Source: Streptomyces naganishii JCM 4654 (GTDB lineage Bacteria > Actinomycetota > Actinomycetes > Streptomycetales > Streptomycetaceae). Taken from it: 64,000 nt of DNA. Of the stretch, positions 24,752 through 35,617 are shown in pieces (the stretch's first letter is position 1; each line of letters opens with the position of its first letter). Under the pieces are notes generated by a model, which made no database searches, was not told the DNA's origin, and saw only the letters and a program-made list of their open reading frames with translations. The stretch is from NCBI RefSeq assembly GCF_014650575.1, contig NZ_BMVF01000021.1, forward strand, positions 48,465 through 112,464, read 5' to 3'. The position numbers and the translations under genes are program-made.

Positions 24752-25192
24752 ATGGGAGAAGTGCGGGACACCGCCTCCGGCGCGGCCGCAGCGCGGGGCG
24801 TCCGGGTCACGGCGATCGCCAGCCTGACGCCCCTGGAGGAACTCAACGACGACCCCTTCCTCGTCGACTCCCGCAGCCAGCACGCGATGTGCGCCCGCTG
24901 GGCCGCCGAGCACGGCTACGTCGTCGCCCGCGAACTGCTCGTCGGCGGCCTGCGCGCCGACCACTCGGCCCTGTGGGACGGGGTGCGGGCCGGCGTCGAC
25001 CTGTTCGTCGCGCCCAGCCGCCGGGTGCTGGAGCGCGCGCTGGCCTCCGTGGAGGAGTTCACCGCCGAGTGCGCCCGGCGAGGGGTGCGGGTGGAGACCG
25101 TGGGCCAGGCCGAGCCGTCGTACGACGCCCAGATGAAGGCGCACGTCCACCGCCGCCTGTCGATGCCGACCGCGGGCTACGACGGCCGGTAG
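24752..25192 (+). CDS. Small protein resembling a serine-recombinase N-terminal fold
   Basis: A 146-residue protein of unknown function. Its middle, 'SRSQHAMCARWAAEHGYVVA', then 'DHSALWDGVRAGVDLFVAPS', has the strand-helix order of the resolvase catalytic domain (compare S-x-x-x-Q-x-x-x-C ... A-x-x-x-G). The canonical catalytic serine context is not clear and there is no DNA-binding domain. Streptomyces carry many such short resolvase-like orphans. It is divergent from the MBL-DedA operon. Confidence 0.6.
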   Translation: MGEVRDTASGAAAARGVRVTAIASLTPLEELNDDPFLVDSRSQHAMCARWAAEHGYVVARELLVGGLRADHSALWDGVRAGVDLFVAPSRRVLERALASVEEFTAECARRGVRVETVGQAEPSYDAQMKAHVHRRLSMPTAGYDGR

Positions 25193-25325
25193 CGCCTCCC
25201 GCGCGATGCCGCTCCCGGCGTCCGCGCGGCGCCGCTCACGGTGCCCCGAGGGGCTTCGGGCGCGGTGTGACAAGCTGGAGCCGGCCCGGTGGGGCGAGCG
25301 GGCGGGACGTGAGGGGTGTGCGGGA

Positions 25326-27470
25326 GTGCGGGACGGGTGGTGGCGGCGGGCCGCCAGTCAGGTCGGCCGGAGCATCGCCGTGTGGGCGGTGTCCACGGTC
25401 ACCATGCTGGTGCTCGCCGGGATCCTCCCGGACTTCCAGCTCCAGTCGCCCGACGGCGACAGCGCGACGACCATCGCCGTGACCGCGGCCCTCGGCGCCG
25501 GAGCGTTCGGGGTGCTGTCGGCGGTCGTCTGGCCGCTCCTCGTACGGCTGCTGCTGCTCGTGCCCGCGCTCGTGCTCGGCCTGCTGGTGTTCTTCCTCAA
25601 CGGCTCGCTGCTCCTGCTCGCCCTGCGCGTCAACCCCTCGGGGCAGCCCGAGGCCGCCCCCGAGACCGCCGTCATCGTGGCCGCCGTCATGTCCGCGGTC
25701 GCCTCCGCCACCGGCGCCGCGCTCGCCGTCCGCGACGATGAGGCCTACCGGCGCCGGCTGCACCGGCTCGCGGTCCGCCGCCGCAGACGGCAGCCGCCGT
25801 GCTCCTCCGCGCCCGGCACCGTCGTCGTACAACTCGACGGCGTCGGCCACGACGTGCTGCGCGACGCGGTGGACAGGGGCCTGATGCCCACCGCGGCCCG
25901 CTGGCTCGGCGCCGCGCCCGGACAGGACCCCACCCACCGGCTCACCCCCTGGCGCACCGACTGGTCCAGCCAGACCGGCGCCAGCCAGCTCGGCATCCTG
26001 CACGGCTCCAACCACGACGTCCCCGCCTTCCGCTGGTACGAGAAGGACACGGGCGAGGTCATGGTCTGCAACCGCCCGGCCGGCGCCGTGGAGCTCCAGC
26101 GCCGAGCCGTCGAACGCACCGGCGACGGCGGGCTGCTCACCGCCGACGGAGCCAGCCGCGGCAACCTGTTCAGCGGCGGCGCCGGCGAACTCGCCCTGGT
26201 CCTGTCCGTCTCCGCGCGCCGGGGCCGCGAGAACCGCTCCCGCGCGGGCTACTTCGCCTACTTCTGCGACCCCGCCAACGCCGTCCGCACCGCGCTGTCC
26301 TTCGTCGCCGACGCCGGCCGCGAGATCGGCCAGTCCCTGCGCGCCCGCGCCCGCGGGCAGCGCCCGCGCGTCTCGCGCGGCGGCCTGTACCCCCTCGTGC
26401 GCGCCTTCGCCACCGTCGTCGAGCGGGACGTCGTCGTCGCCGCGGTCATCGGCGACCTGCTCGCCGGCCGCACCGCCGTCTACGCCGACCTGGTCGCCTA
26501 CGACGAGGTGGCCCACCACTCCGGCCCGCGCAGCCGGGACGCGGAGCAGGTGCTGCGGCGCCTGGACCGGGCGCTGGCGCTGATCGAGCGGGTCGCCGAG
26601 CACGCCCCGCGGCCGTACCGGATCGTCGTCCTGTCCGACCACGGGCAGAGCCCCGGGGAGACCTTCCGCGCCCGCTACGGCCTGACCCTCGCCGACCTGG
26701 TGCGCGCGGGCTGCGGACTGCCGGTGCCGCGCCGGGCCGTGGGGGTCCCCCCAGGCGTTGAGCCCTGGGGGAGCACCCGCAGCGGCGCGGAGGCGCGGGC
26801 CGCCGTACGGGCCGCGCTGCGCCGCCCGGCCGAGGAGCGCGGCGAGCGCCACCGGCCCGCACGCGGCTTTGAACCGGTGGTGCTGGCCTCCGGCAACCTG
26901 GGCCTGATCTCCTTCCCGGACGTCCCGCACCGCATGAGCCGCGAGGAGATCGACGCCCGCCACCCGGCCCTGCTGCCCACCCTCGCCAACCATCCGGGCG
27001 TCGGCTTCCTGCTGGTGCGCAGCGAGGAGCACGGCGGGGTGGTGCTCGGCGCGCGCGGCGCGGAGACACCCCTGGACCGGCTCGACGCCGAACCCGGACC
27101 GCTGGCCGCGTTCGGCCCCGGCGCGGCCGCCGCCGTCCGCCGCACCCACTCCTTCCCGCACACCGCCGACATCATGGTCAACTCCTTCCACGACCCGGCC
27201 GACGGCGAGGTGCTCGCCTTCGAGGAGCAGATCGGCTCCCACGGCGGCCTCGGCGGCGACCAGGGCCGGCCCTTCCTGCTGTCGCCGCTCGCCCTCTCCC
27301 CGCCCGTGGACGGGGGCGGGGAGGTCGTCGGCGCCGAGCAGGTCCACCGCGTCCTGCGCCGCTGGCTGGAGGAGGCCGCGGGCCCGCAGGTCCCCCTCGC
27401 CGCGCGGCAGGCTCCGCCGGAGGGACCGGCGGAGCCGGTGGGGGACCAGCCCGGGGAGCGGGCCGCCTGA
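25326..27470 (+). CDS. Membrane phosphodiesterase: holin-4-like TM domain + alkaline phosphatase superfamily domain
   Basis: A 714-residue protein. The first ~130 residues carry about four membrane segments ('VSTVTMLVLAGILPDF', 'VLSAVVWPLLVRLLLLVPAL') like phage holin family 4. From ~160 on it is alkaline phosphatase/phosphodiesterase-fold: 'VVVQLDGVGHDVLRDAVDRG', 'DWSSQTGASQLGILHGSNHD', 'DLVAYDEVAHHSGPRSRDAE', 'YRIVVLSDHGQSPGETF' and 'SHGGLGGDQGRPFLL'. Asp and His metal ligands are visible. A G/C-rich palindromic element is embedded in frame at 26741-26778. GTG 25326 is chosen for the nearby GAGGGG; an upstream start at 25206 is open. Confidence 0.8.
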   Translation: MRDGWWRRAASQVGRSIAVWAVSTVTMLVLAGILPDFQLQSPDGDSATTIAVTAALGAGAFGVLSAVVWPLLVRLLLLVPALVLGLLVFFLNGSLLLLALRVNPSGQPEAAPETAVIVAAVMSAVASATGAALAVRDDEAYRRRLHRLAVRRRRRQPPCSSAPGTVVVQLDGVGHDVLRDAVDRGLMPTAARWLGAAPGQDPTHRLTPWRTDWSSQTGASQLGILHGSNHDVPAFRWYEKDTGEVMVCNRPAGAVELQRRAVERTGDGGLLTADGASRGNLFSGGAGELALVLSVSARRGRENRSRAGYFAYFCDPANAVRTALSFVADAGREIGQSLRARARGQRPRVSRGGLYPLVRAFATVVERDVVVAAVIGDLLAGRTAVYADLVAYDEVAHHSGPRSRDAEQVLRRLDRALALIERVAEHAPRPYRIVVLSDHGQSPGETFRARYGLTLADLVRAGCGLPVPRRAVGVPPGVEPWGSTRSGAEARAAVRAALRRPAEERGERHRPARGFEPVVLASGNLGLISFPDVPHRMSREEIDARHPALLPTLANHPGVGFLLVRSEEHGGVVLGARGAETPLDRLDAEPGPLAAFGPGAAAAVRRTHSFPHTADIMVNSFHDPADGEVLAFEEQIGSHGGLGGDQGRPFLLSPLALSPPVDGGGEVVGAEQVHRVLRRWLEEAAGPQVPLAARQAPPEGPAEPVGDQPGERAA
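26741..26778. repeat. Palindromic GGGGTCCCC...GGGGGAG element inside a coding region
   Basis: The arms TCCCCCCAGG (26746-26755) and CCTGGGGGA (26764-26772) are flanked by GGGGG and GCACCC. This is the pattern of small palindromic sequences scattered through Streptomyces intergenic regions. Here it is read as codons ('GVPPGVEPWGSTRS') within the phosphodiesterase domain. Confidence 0.7.
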
Positions 27471-27478
27471 CCGGAGGG

Positions 27479-30256
27479 TCAGTACTGCGGCCAGAACCCC
27501 GAGCGGACCCTGCCGAAGTCGCTCATCGCCATGATCGCGGGCGCCGTCGCGCCCCCGGCCTGCGGCATGTCGCTGAACGACACCCGGGTGTCCAGCGTGC
27601 CCGTGAGGGTGATCAGCTTCTGCAGGGTGACCTGGTCGTCGCGGAACTCCTTGGCCGGCAGCCGGCTGTGCGCGGCGCGCAGCACCTGGATGTGGTGCGT
27701 CAGCCGTTTCGTCGCCGCGTCCCGGTCGCGGTCGTAGAGGTCGTCCAGCGCCTGGAAGGTGACCTCGCTGGTCCACAGGCCCACCGCGTGCACGGTCACC
27801 GTCTCCTCGGGCAATGTCCAGCCGGCGCCCAGGTCCAGCTCGTGCCGGTGCGGCTCACGCGTGAGGGTGTCGACGTACTGCACGGTGGCGCCGCCGATCC
27901 CCGGCGCCTCGCGGCCCGGGGGCACCGAGAGCTCCAGCACGATCCAGTACGTCTCCTCGAAGGCGAGGTCGGGCGCGAAGATGCGGATACCCTTGTCCTC
28001 GGTGATGAGGTCGGGCAGGGCCTCGGCGCCGTAGTCCTGCCGGGCCCGCTCGGCCGCCCGGCCCGCCTCGCGCAGTACCGCGGCCCTGGCCCGGGGGTCG
28101 GTGACCAGGTCGTGGCCGTACAGGTGCCGGATCTGCATGTCCGGGGCGATGTCCAGCTTGAGCTGGATGCCGATGGCGGCCAGGTGGTCGCGCCGGCCGA
28201 GGTCGGCGAGCAGGTCCGCACCCACCTGCTCGGGCCTGGTCACGAACGTGGAGTGCCCGCCGGCGAGACCGGCCAGCGCGGCCAGTTCCGGCATCCGCGC
28301 GTCGGAGCCGAAGCCGAAGCAGGACACGGTGAGGTCGCCGCGGAGCTTGGCCGCGATGTTGGTGCGGATCCTGATCCAGTCCCGTTCGCCGGACGTCGGG
28401 TCGCCGTCGGAGAACAGGTACAGGCAGTTGACGGTGCGGCCGTCCACGGCGTTGCGGGCGATCTCGTCGATGCCGTACTGCACACCGAGGTGGATGTCGG
28501 TGCCGCCGCCCGCTCTGAGCCGGCCCACCACCTCGGCGAACCGCTCGGCCGGCAGGTCCTGTTTGGCGGTGGCCGCCAGGACCGTGCGGACGTGGTGGTC
28601 GAAGGTGATGATGCCCAGGCAGTCCGCGGGGCGCAGCCGGTCGTACAGGCCCTGGAGGGCGGCCTTGACGCAGTCGAGCTTCTCGCCGTGCATCGAGCCG
28701 CTGGTGTCCACGACGAACACGAAGTTGACGGGGAGCGGTTCGCCGGGCGCGTCCTCGGGGTGCGCCTCGCCCGCCTTGAGGGTGATCTCCAGGAAGTGGG
28801 TGGTCGCCTCGTCGGCCCTGAAGTCCCCCTCGGCGGCGGCCAGTCCGTGGCTGACGCCGATCGCCCGGCCGGGCGGGGGGCCCGGCACCTGGTCGGTGCG
28901 TGCGGCGACGAAGTCGTCGAAGCGGATCTGCTCCTGACCGATGATCACGCCCTGCTCGATGAGGTCGCGCACCCCGAGCGGGGAGCGGGTGCCGAAGGCG
29001 CTGTTGCGGCGGATGAACAGGCCGTCGTGGGGGAGGGGTTCGCCGGTACGCCGGGAGAAGGGAGGCCGGTGCCCGCCCGCGCCGCCGTGGCCGGCGCGGC
29101 CCTTTTGGAGCAGTACGCCGGCACCGTCGACGGAGAGGAAGTCGGGGAGTTCGAGGTCGTCGAGGTCGTCGAAGTCGTGGCGCATCGCCTGGCGCGTCCT
29201 GAGACGCTCGACCTCCATCAAGCGCGCCACCTGCATGTCGTCGATGTCGCCCCGGGCCGCGGGTGGCGGGCCGGCCGGGTCGGCGGAGGCGGGGACGGGC
29301 CGCTCGTCGTCGCCGTCGTCCAGTCCCAGAAACCGGCCCCGGCGCACCTCGGGGGAGGCGGACAGGCGTTCGAGGCGCTCCGCATCGCCCCCCCGGCGCA
29401 GCTCCCACGGGCGCGGCCGCCGCTCGAACACCGACCGGATCTCCCGGCCGGCCCGCAGCCACTCCCACAGCAGCGCGTCCGCGCTGTCCGGAGCGGGGGG
29501 CGTGACGTCCGGGTGGACCACGGCCGTCAGCGGCCGGGGGCCGCGCACGACGGACCGCAGAACCTCCGCCCAGTCCGCGGCGTTCCGCCCGAGCACGAAC
29601 CCGGGCGTCAGGCCGTGACTCTGCGCGAACCCCCGGCACCGTGCCGCGCGCTGCGCCTCCGCCCGCGGGTCCGCGTCCGCCTCGCCGTCCTCCTGCGGCA
29701 GGTCCACCACCAGCAGGGCCTCGCCCTCGACGGGCGTCGCGGGTGAGGCGTACAGCCGTAAGGCGACTCCATGGCGCAGCAGCTCCCACAGCGCACCGCC
29801 GGGCAGGGGCTCCGTCCGCGCCCGCTGCCGCCCCGGGTGCACCACGACCACGGCGTCCGGATGCCGCGCGAGCAGCGCCCGAGCGGCGTCGGCCGAGTAC
29901 GCCACGGGTTCCACGACCCGCAGCCCACCGCCCTCCGCGGCGAGCCACGCCTCCCGCACGAACCCACCGGCCCCAGCGCCGAAACCGGCTCCCCAGGCAC
30001 GATCCGCCCCGGCCCCCGGCCCGCCCGGAAGGGCTGCCCCGCCCGGCGGCGAGCCCGCGCCCGCACCGGGCGAGCCGGCTCCGGGTCCGCCCACCGCCGG
30101 CGGGGCCGGAGCCGCCTCCTCCGCCGGCACGTCCGGCACGGTGGCCGGCCCCGGACCGCTGGGCACTGGGCCCGGGCCGGGCGTGTCCGCGCCACCGGGC
30201 GGCCCCGCGTCGGGGGCGGGTGCGATGAAGACGATGGCCTCGCGGTCAGTCCGCAT
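27479..30256 (-). CDS. Large VWA-domain protein
   Basis: A 925-residue protein from ATG 30256, overlapping the end of the upstream gene by 11 bases. The N-terminal ~100 residues are Pro/Gly/Ala-rich. The middle has several charged segments. The VWA domain (about residues 495-690) has the MIDAS motif 'FVFVVDTSGSMHGEKLD', then 'GGTDIHLGVQYG' and 'LYLFSDGDPTSGERDW'. The C-terminal ~220 residues follow as a beta-rich region ('VTFQALDDLYDRDRDAATKR'). Such proteins bind metal-dependent partners; the role is unknown. It forms an operon with the membrane TPR-like protein gene. Confidence 0.85.
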   Translation of the reverse strand: MRTDREAIVFIAPAPDAGPPGGADTPGPGPVPSGPGPATVPDVPAEEAAPAPPAVGGPGAGSPGAGAGSPPGGAALPGGPGAGADRAWGAGFGAGAGGFVREAWLAAEGGGLRVVEPVAYSADAARALLARHPDAVVVVHPGRQRARTEPLPGGALWELLRHGVALRLYASPATPVEGEALLVVDLPQEDGEADADPRAEAQRAARCRGFAQSHGLTPGFVLGRNAADWAEVLRSVVRGPRPLTAVVHPDVTPPAPDSADALLWEWLRAGREIRSVFERRPRPWELRRGGDAERLERLSASPEVRRGRFLGLDDGDDERPVPASADPAGPPPAARGDIDDMQVARLMEVERLRTRQAMRHDFDDLDDLELPDFLSVDGAGVLLQKGRAGHGGAGGHRPPFSRRTGEPLPHDGLFIRRNSAFGTRSPLGVRDLIEQGVIIGQEQIRFDDFVAARTDQVPGPPPGRAIGVSHGLAAAEGDFRADEATTHFLEITLKAGEAHPEDAPGEPLPVNFVFVVDTSGSMHGEKLDCVKAALQGLYDRLRPADCLGIITFDHHVRTVLAATAKQDLPAERFAEVVGRLRAGGGTDIHLGVQYGIDEIARNAVDGRTVNCLYLFSDGDPTSGERDWIRIRTNIAAKLRGDLTVSCFGFGSDARMPELAALAGLAGGHSTFVTRPEQVGADLLADLGRRDHLAAIGIQLKLDIAPDMQIRHLYGHDLVTDPRARAAVLREAGRAAERARQDYGAEALPDLITEDKGIRIFAPDLAFEETYWIVLELSVPPGREAPGIGGATVQYVDTLTREPHRHELDLGAGWTLPEETVTVHAVGLWTSEVTFQALDDLYDRDRDAATKRLTHHIQVLRAAHSRLPAKEFRDDQVTLQKLITLTGTLDTRVSFSDMPQAGGATAPAIMAMSDFGRVRSGFWPQY

Positions 30257-31025
30257 GGGCGTTCTCCGGGGTAGGGGTGGGCAGCGGGCACAGGGACTCG
30301 AGGCGGGTGCGGGTGCGCAGCCCCTCACCGAACATGCCCTCGGCCCGCAACTGGCGCAGCCACGCGTCGAGTTCGCCGCTCAGTCCGGTGCTGTCCTCGG
30401 ACAGCCGTGCGGCCTGGTCGCGCTGGACCCGCCCGTTGGCGAGCAGCAGCAGCTCGATCTTGAGCGCGATGACGTACGGGTCGCGGGCGTCGAGCTTGAG
30501 CGCCTCCTCGACGTAGCCGGAGGCCACGTCGAGGTTGGGCCGGGCCAGCGCTATGCGGGCCTTCCAGTACCAGAAGGCCGTCGAGTCCCGCGCCAGGCGG
30601 GCCCCCTCCAGCGCGCGTTCGGCCTGCTCCGGCTCCCCGCTCTCGACGTGCCGGCGCACCGCCGCGAGCGAGCGCTCGCCGTCCGCGCGGCCCCCGCTCC
30701 CGGCGCGGGCCGCCGGCCCGGTGAGCGCGCGTACCGCGATGAACGCCACGGCGAGCAGGAAGAAGAGGATCATGCCCACGAGCACGAGGAACTGCTGGAC
30801 GCCCCTGCTCTCGGCGAGCGTGGCGAAGATCCCGAGGATCGCGACGGCAAAGGCGAGCACGACAACGGCCCCGAACAGGACGGTCGCCTGTGCCGACGTG
30901 AGGGTCCGGAACATCCGCCGGCGGATGATGTCGCGCACGAGGTCCCGGTAGAGCAGGTACAGGACGCCGAGAGCGACCCCACCAAATCCCGCGATTCCCC
31001 CGAGGACTTGGAAGAGTTCGACCAT
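30246..31025 (-). CDS. Membrane protein with C-terminal TPR-like region
   Basis: A 259-residue protein with three membrane segments: 'GIAGFGGVALGVLYLLY', 'ATVLFGAVVVLAFAVAILGI' and 'FLVLVGMILFFLLAVAFIAV'. A cytoplasmic helical repeat follows ('ERALEGARLARDSTAFWYWK', 'NLDVASGYVEEALKLDARDP') like tetratricopeptide units. It probably scaffolds or signals with the overlapping downstream VWA protein. The family is not recognised by name. Confidence 0.75.
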   Translation of the reverse strand: MVELFQVLGGIAGFGGVALGVLYLLYRDLVRDIIRRRMFRTLTSAQATVLFGAVVVLAFAVAILGIFATLAESRGVQQFLVLVGMILFFLLAVAFIAVRALTGPAARAGSGGRADGERSLAAVRRHVESGEPEQAERALEGARLARDSTAFWYWKARIALARPNLDVASGYVEEALKLDARDPYVIALKIELLLLANGRVQRDQAARLSEDSTGLSGELDAWLRQLRAEGMFGEGLRTRTRLESLCPLPTPTPENAHAD

Positions 31026-31175
31026 GGAACGGAGCGTAGGGCCTCACCCGGCCGCCCGGCAGGCGATTTCCGGAGACCGCCCGGCAGGTCGCGGCCCGTT
31101 CGATGGGTGCGGGCGGCCCGGATGTGGTCGGATGGTGACTACGGAACCCCGGCAACGGGACCCTAGGCGAAAGGT

Positions 31176-31613
31176 ATGGAACAAACCGTGGCAACCACGC
31201 GCACCGCTCACACCGTCTGGGAAGGCAACCTGCTCGAGGGCAACGGCGTCGTCACCTTCGACTCCTCCGGCATCGGCCAGCAGCCGGTGTCGTGGCCGTC
31301 GCGCGCCGAGCAGGCGAACGGGAAGACCAGCCCCGAGGAACTGATCGCCGCCGCCCACTCCAGCTGCTTCTCGATGGCGCTGTCGCACGGCCTGGCCGGT
31401 GCCGGCACGCCGCCCACCAAGCTCGAGACGAAGGCCGACGTCACCTTCCAGCCGGGCGAGGGCATCACCGGCATCCACCTCACCGTCGAGGGCACGGTCC
31501 CCGGCATCGACAACGACGCGTTCGTCGCCGCCGCCGAGGACGCCAAGAAGAACTGCCCGGTCAGCCAGGCCCTGACCGGCACGACGATCACCCTGGACGC
31601 GAAGCTCGCCTGA
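31176..31613 (+). CDS. OsmC-type peroxiredoxin
   Basis: A 145-residue OsmC/Ohr-fold protein. It has 'AHTVWEGNLLEGNGVVTF', the first active cysteine in 'AAHSSCFSMALSHGL' (Cys64) and the second in 'KKNCPVSQALTGT' (Cys127). Such enzymes reduce organic hydroperoxides with dihydrolipoamide-type donors. The GTG at 31188 ('VATTRTAH') is a plausible alternative start that fits related proteins. A perfect terminator follows the stop. Confidence 0.9.
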   Translation: MEQTVATTRTAHTVWEGNLLEGNGVVTFDSSGIGQQPVSWPSRAEQANGKTSPEELIAAAHSSCFSMALSHGLAGAGTPPTKLETKADVTFQPGEGITGIHLTVEGTVPGIDNDAFVAAAEDAKKNCPVSQALTGTTITLDAKLA

Positions 31614-31630
31614 CGGAACCCGCCCTTCCA

Positions 31631-31672
31631 CCGGTGCCGCGCCCGCGACAAGGCGCGGCACCGGCGTTTTTT
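31631..31672 (+). terminator. Rho-independent terminator after osmC-like gene
   Basis: A perfect 13-bp stem (CCGGTGCCGCGCC / GGCGCGGCACCGG) with an 8-base loop, followed by CGTTTTTT. It is one of the few classical terminators with a T-run in this window. Confidence 0.92.
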
Positions 31673-31723
31673 AAGCCACCCCAGCCCCCGCCCCGCCCAC
31701 ATCCACAGACGTAGGTAGGCGGC

Positions 31724-31744
31724 ATTGACATCGGCCCACTCAAG
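31724..31744 (+). promoter_or_regulatory. HAIR-like HspR operator half-site with -35-like TTGACA
   Basis: ATTGACA, 7 bases, then ACTCAAG lies 72 bases before the dnaK-like start. The Streptomyces HspR site (HAIR) is CTTGAGT-N7-ACTCAAG: the right half is perfect and the left half matches in TTGA. The left half also contains a perfect TTGACA. Confidence 0.5.
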
Positions 31745-31815
31745 TTTTGTGCTGGAAGCCTGGAAGACGGGAAGACTGGAAGTGTGGCAGGTGCCCTCGC
31801 GGAAGGGGACGGAAA

Positions 31816-33714
<1,899 letters not shown>

Positions 33715-33742
33715 CCCGCGCGACCCGCGTCGCACCCGCGAC

Positions 33743-33780
33743 CGGCCCGGGTCGCGCTCCGCGGGAGCGGACCCGGGCCG
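33743..33780. terminator. Large hairpin between dnaK-like and methyltransferase genes
   Basis: CGGCCCGGGTC and GACCCGGGCCG form a perfect 11-bp outer stem enclosing a smaller CGCTCC/GGAGCG stem. It separates two convergent genes and probably terminates both. No T-run. Confidence 0.7.
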
Positions 33781-33783
33781 CCC

Positions 33784-34599
33784 TCACGGCTTGACGGCCA
33801 CCCCCGCGTACACGGGCACGATGCCCTCCTCCTGGGCGGCCACGTCGACCGGCTCGGGCCGCCACCCGGTCACCGGGATGATCCCGGGCCCCAGCAGCCG
33901 CAGCCCCTGGAACAACCGCGCGAACTCGGCCAGCGAGCGCGGGAAGAAGGGCGTGCCGTTCCGCCGGAACAGCGCGGCGGCCTTCTCCACCGCCTCCGGG
34001 TTCAGGTCCGGCGTCACCTGGGACAGGACCAGGTGGCTGCCGGGGGCGAGCGCGTCGACGTACCGCCGCAGCACCCCGTGCACGTCGTCGCCGTCGGCCT
34101 CGTCGCCGAGGTAGTGCGTCAGCGCGACCAGCGACAGGCAGACGGGCCGGGAGAAGTCCAGCGACTCGGCGGCCCTGCACAGGATGGTGTCCGGCTCGCG
34201 GACGTCGGCGTGCACGTACTGCGTGCTGCCCTCGGCGGAGCCGCGCAGCAGCGCCTCGGCGTGCCGCAGCACGATCGGGTCGTTGTCGGCGTACACCACC
34301 CTCGACTCCGGGGCCACCTGCTGGGCCACCTGGTGCAGGTTCGGCTCGGTGGGGATGCCGGTGCCGATGTCGAGGAACTGCCGCACCCCCGCCTGCGCGG
34401 CCGTCCGCACCGCCCGGTGCATGAACCGGCGGTTGGCGCGGGCCCCGCGCACGGCGGTGTCGTCCACGGCGAGGATCCGGCGGGCCAGCTCCTCGTCCAC
34501 CGGGTAGTTGTCCTTGCCGCCCAGCCACCAGTCGTACACCCGGGCCGGGTGCGGTCGGCTGGTGTCGATACGGGCGCGCGCGGCGTCGGATCCGGTCAT
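33784..34599 (-). CDS. DUF574-type SAM-dependent methyltransferase
   Basis: A 271-residue protein of the actinobacterial SAM methyltransferase DUF574 family: 'HPARVYDWWLGGKDNYPVD', 'ANRRFMHRAVR', motif I 'QFLDIGTGIPTEPNLHQVA', 'VVYADNDPIVLRHAEALL', then 'PFFPRSLAEFARLFQGLRLL'. These genes commonly neighbour Scr1-like HTH regulators in Streptomyces, as here. The substrate is unknown. GAGGAG lies about 12 bases before ATG 34599. Confidence 0.87.
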   Translation of the reverse strand: MTGSDAARARIDTSRPHPARVYDWWLGGKDNYPVDEELARRILAVDDTAVRGARANRRFMHRAVRTAAQAGVRQFLDIGTGIPTEPNLHQVAQQVAPESRVVYADNDPIVLRHAEALLRGSAEGSTQYVHADVREPDTILCRAAESLDFSRPVCLSLVALTHYLGDEADGDDVHGVLRRYVDALAPGSHLVLSQVTPDLNPEAVEKAAALFRRNGTPFFPRSLAEFARLFQGLRLLGPGIIPVTGWRPEPVDVAAQEEGIVPVYAGVAVKP

Positions 34600-34688
34600 C
34601 GCGGTGATTGCTCCTCGGCTTGGTCGGGGCGTCGGTGGCAGGGGGACGAACTGTTCGGTGAACTGCTCTTGGTGACGCGTGCGGGCGC

Positions 34689-35552
34689 TCAGTAGTTCTC
34701 GCGGCACTCCCGGAGCAGCTTGCGGGTGCGTTCGGCGGACGCGGCGCGCGCCGTCATGTGGTCGAGGACCTCCAGGTGGGTGGAGACCTCCTCGCGGGAG
34801 TCCAGGTACAGGGCGCCGGTCAGGTACTCGGTGTAGACGAGGTCGGGCAGTTCCGGTTCGGCGAAGCGGAACAGCGAGAACGGCGCGTACGTCCCCGGGT
34901 GGGGGCCGTCGCTGAACTCCGCCACCTGCACCGTCACCCGGTCCCGCTCGGTGTACTCGAGGAGCTTGTCCAGCTGCTCGCGCATCACCTGCCCGTGGAC
35001 GCTCACCGGCCGCCGCAGAACGGTCTCCTCGATGATGACCCACAGGTGCGGGGCGTCGGCCCGCTCCAGCAGCTTCTGCCGGGCCATGCGCAGCGACACG
35101 TGCCGCTCGATCGCCTCGGGACCGACCTGACCGACCGTCCCGGCCTCCATCACCGCACGGGCGTAGCCCTCGGTCTGCAGCAGCCCCGGCACGAAGTGCG
35201 GCTCGTAGGAGCGGATCAGCCGGGCCGCGCCCTCCAGGCTGACGTACAGGCTGAACCAGTCCGGCAGCACGTCGTGGAACCGCTGCCACCAGCCCGGCTG
35301 GTTGGCCTCCTCGGCCAGCGCCACGAACGCGGCGGCCTCCTCGTCGGGCACCCCGTAGGTGGTCAGCAGCACCTGCACGTACGGGATCTTCAGCGCGACC
35401 TCGGCCATCTCCATGCGGCGCACGGTCGCGGGGGCCACCCGCAGCACCTGCGCCGCCTCCTCGCGCCTGAGGCCGGCCTCCTCGCGCAGCTCCTGGAGCC
35501 TGCGGCCCAGCACCACCTGGCCCACGGTCGGCGCGGGCCGCCGTTCACTCAT
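34689..35552 (-). CDS. XRE-type regulator with DUF5753 domain (Scr1-like)
   Basis: A 287-residue protein. An N-terminal HTH ('LGRRLQELREEAGLRREEAA', 'LRVAPATVRRMEMAEVALKI') is followed by the DUF5753 region: 'QPGWWQRFHDVLPDWFSLYV', 'EGAARLIRSYEPHFVPGLLQ', 'RMARQKLLERADAPHLWVII' and 'VQVAEFSDGPHPGTYAPFSL'. Streptomyces use such proteins (WhiJ/BldB-associated systems) in developmental control. No DUF397 partner is present; the DUF574 gene is downstream on the same strand. Confidence 0.88.
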   Translation of the reverse strand: MSERRPAPTVGQVVLGRRLQELREEAGLRREEAAQVLRVAPATVRRMEMAEVALKIPYVQVLLTTYGVPDEEAAAFVALAEEANQPGWWQRFHDVLPDWFSLYVSLEGAARLIRSYEPHFVPGLLQTEGYARAVMEAGTVGQVGPEAIERHVSLRMARQKLLERADAPHLWVIIEETVLRRPVSVHGQVMREQLDKLLEYTERDRVTVQVAEFSDGPHPGTYAPFSLFRFAEPELPDLVYTEYLTGALYLDSREEVSTHLEVLDHMTARAASAERTRKLLRECRENY

Positions 35553-35617
35553 GCCACGCCTCCCCAGCCGCGCGCACGCCGTCGGTCAGCAGTGTGTCAT
35601 GCGCCGCCGTGGCCCCA

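Noticed and set aside
25326..25700. Holin-like segment as sign of a prophage
   Set aside because: It is fused to a chromosomal phosphodiesterase, and no phage structural or lysis genes are nearby.
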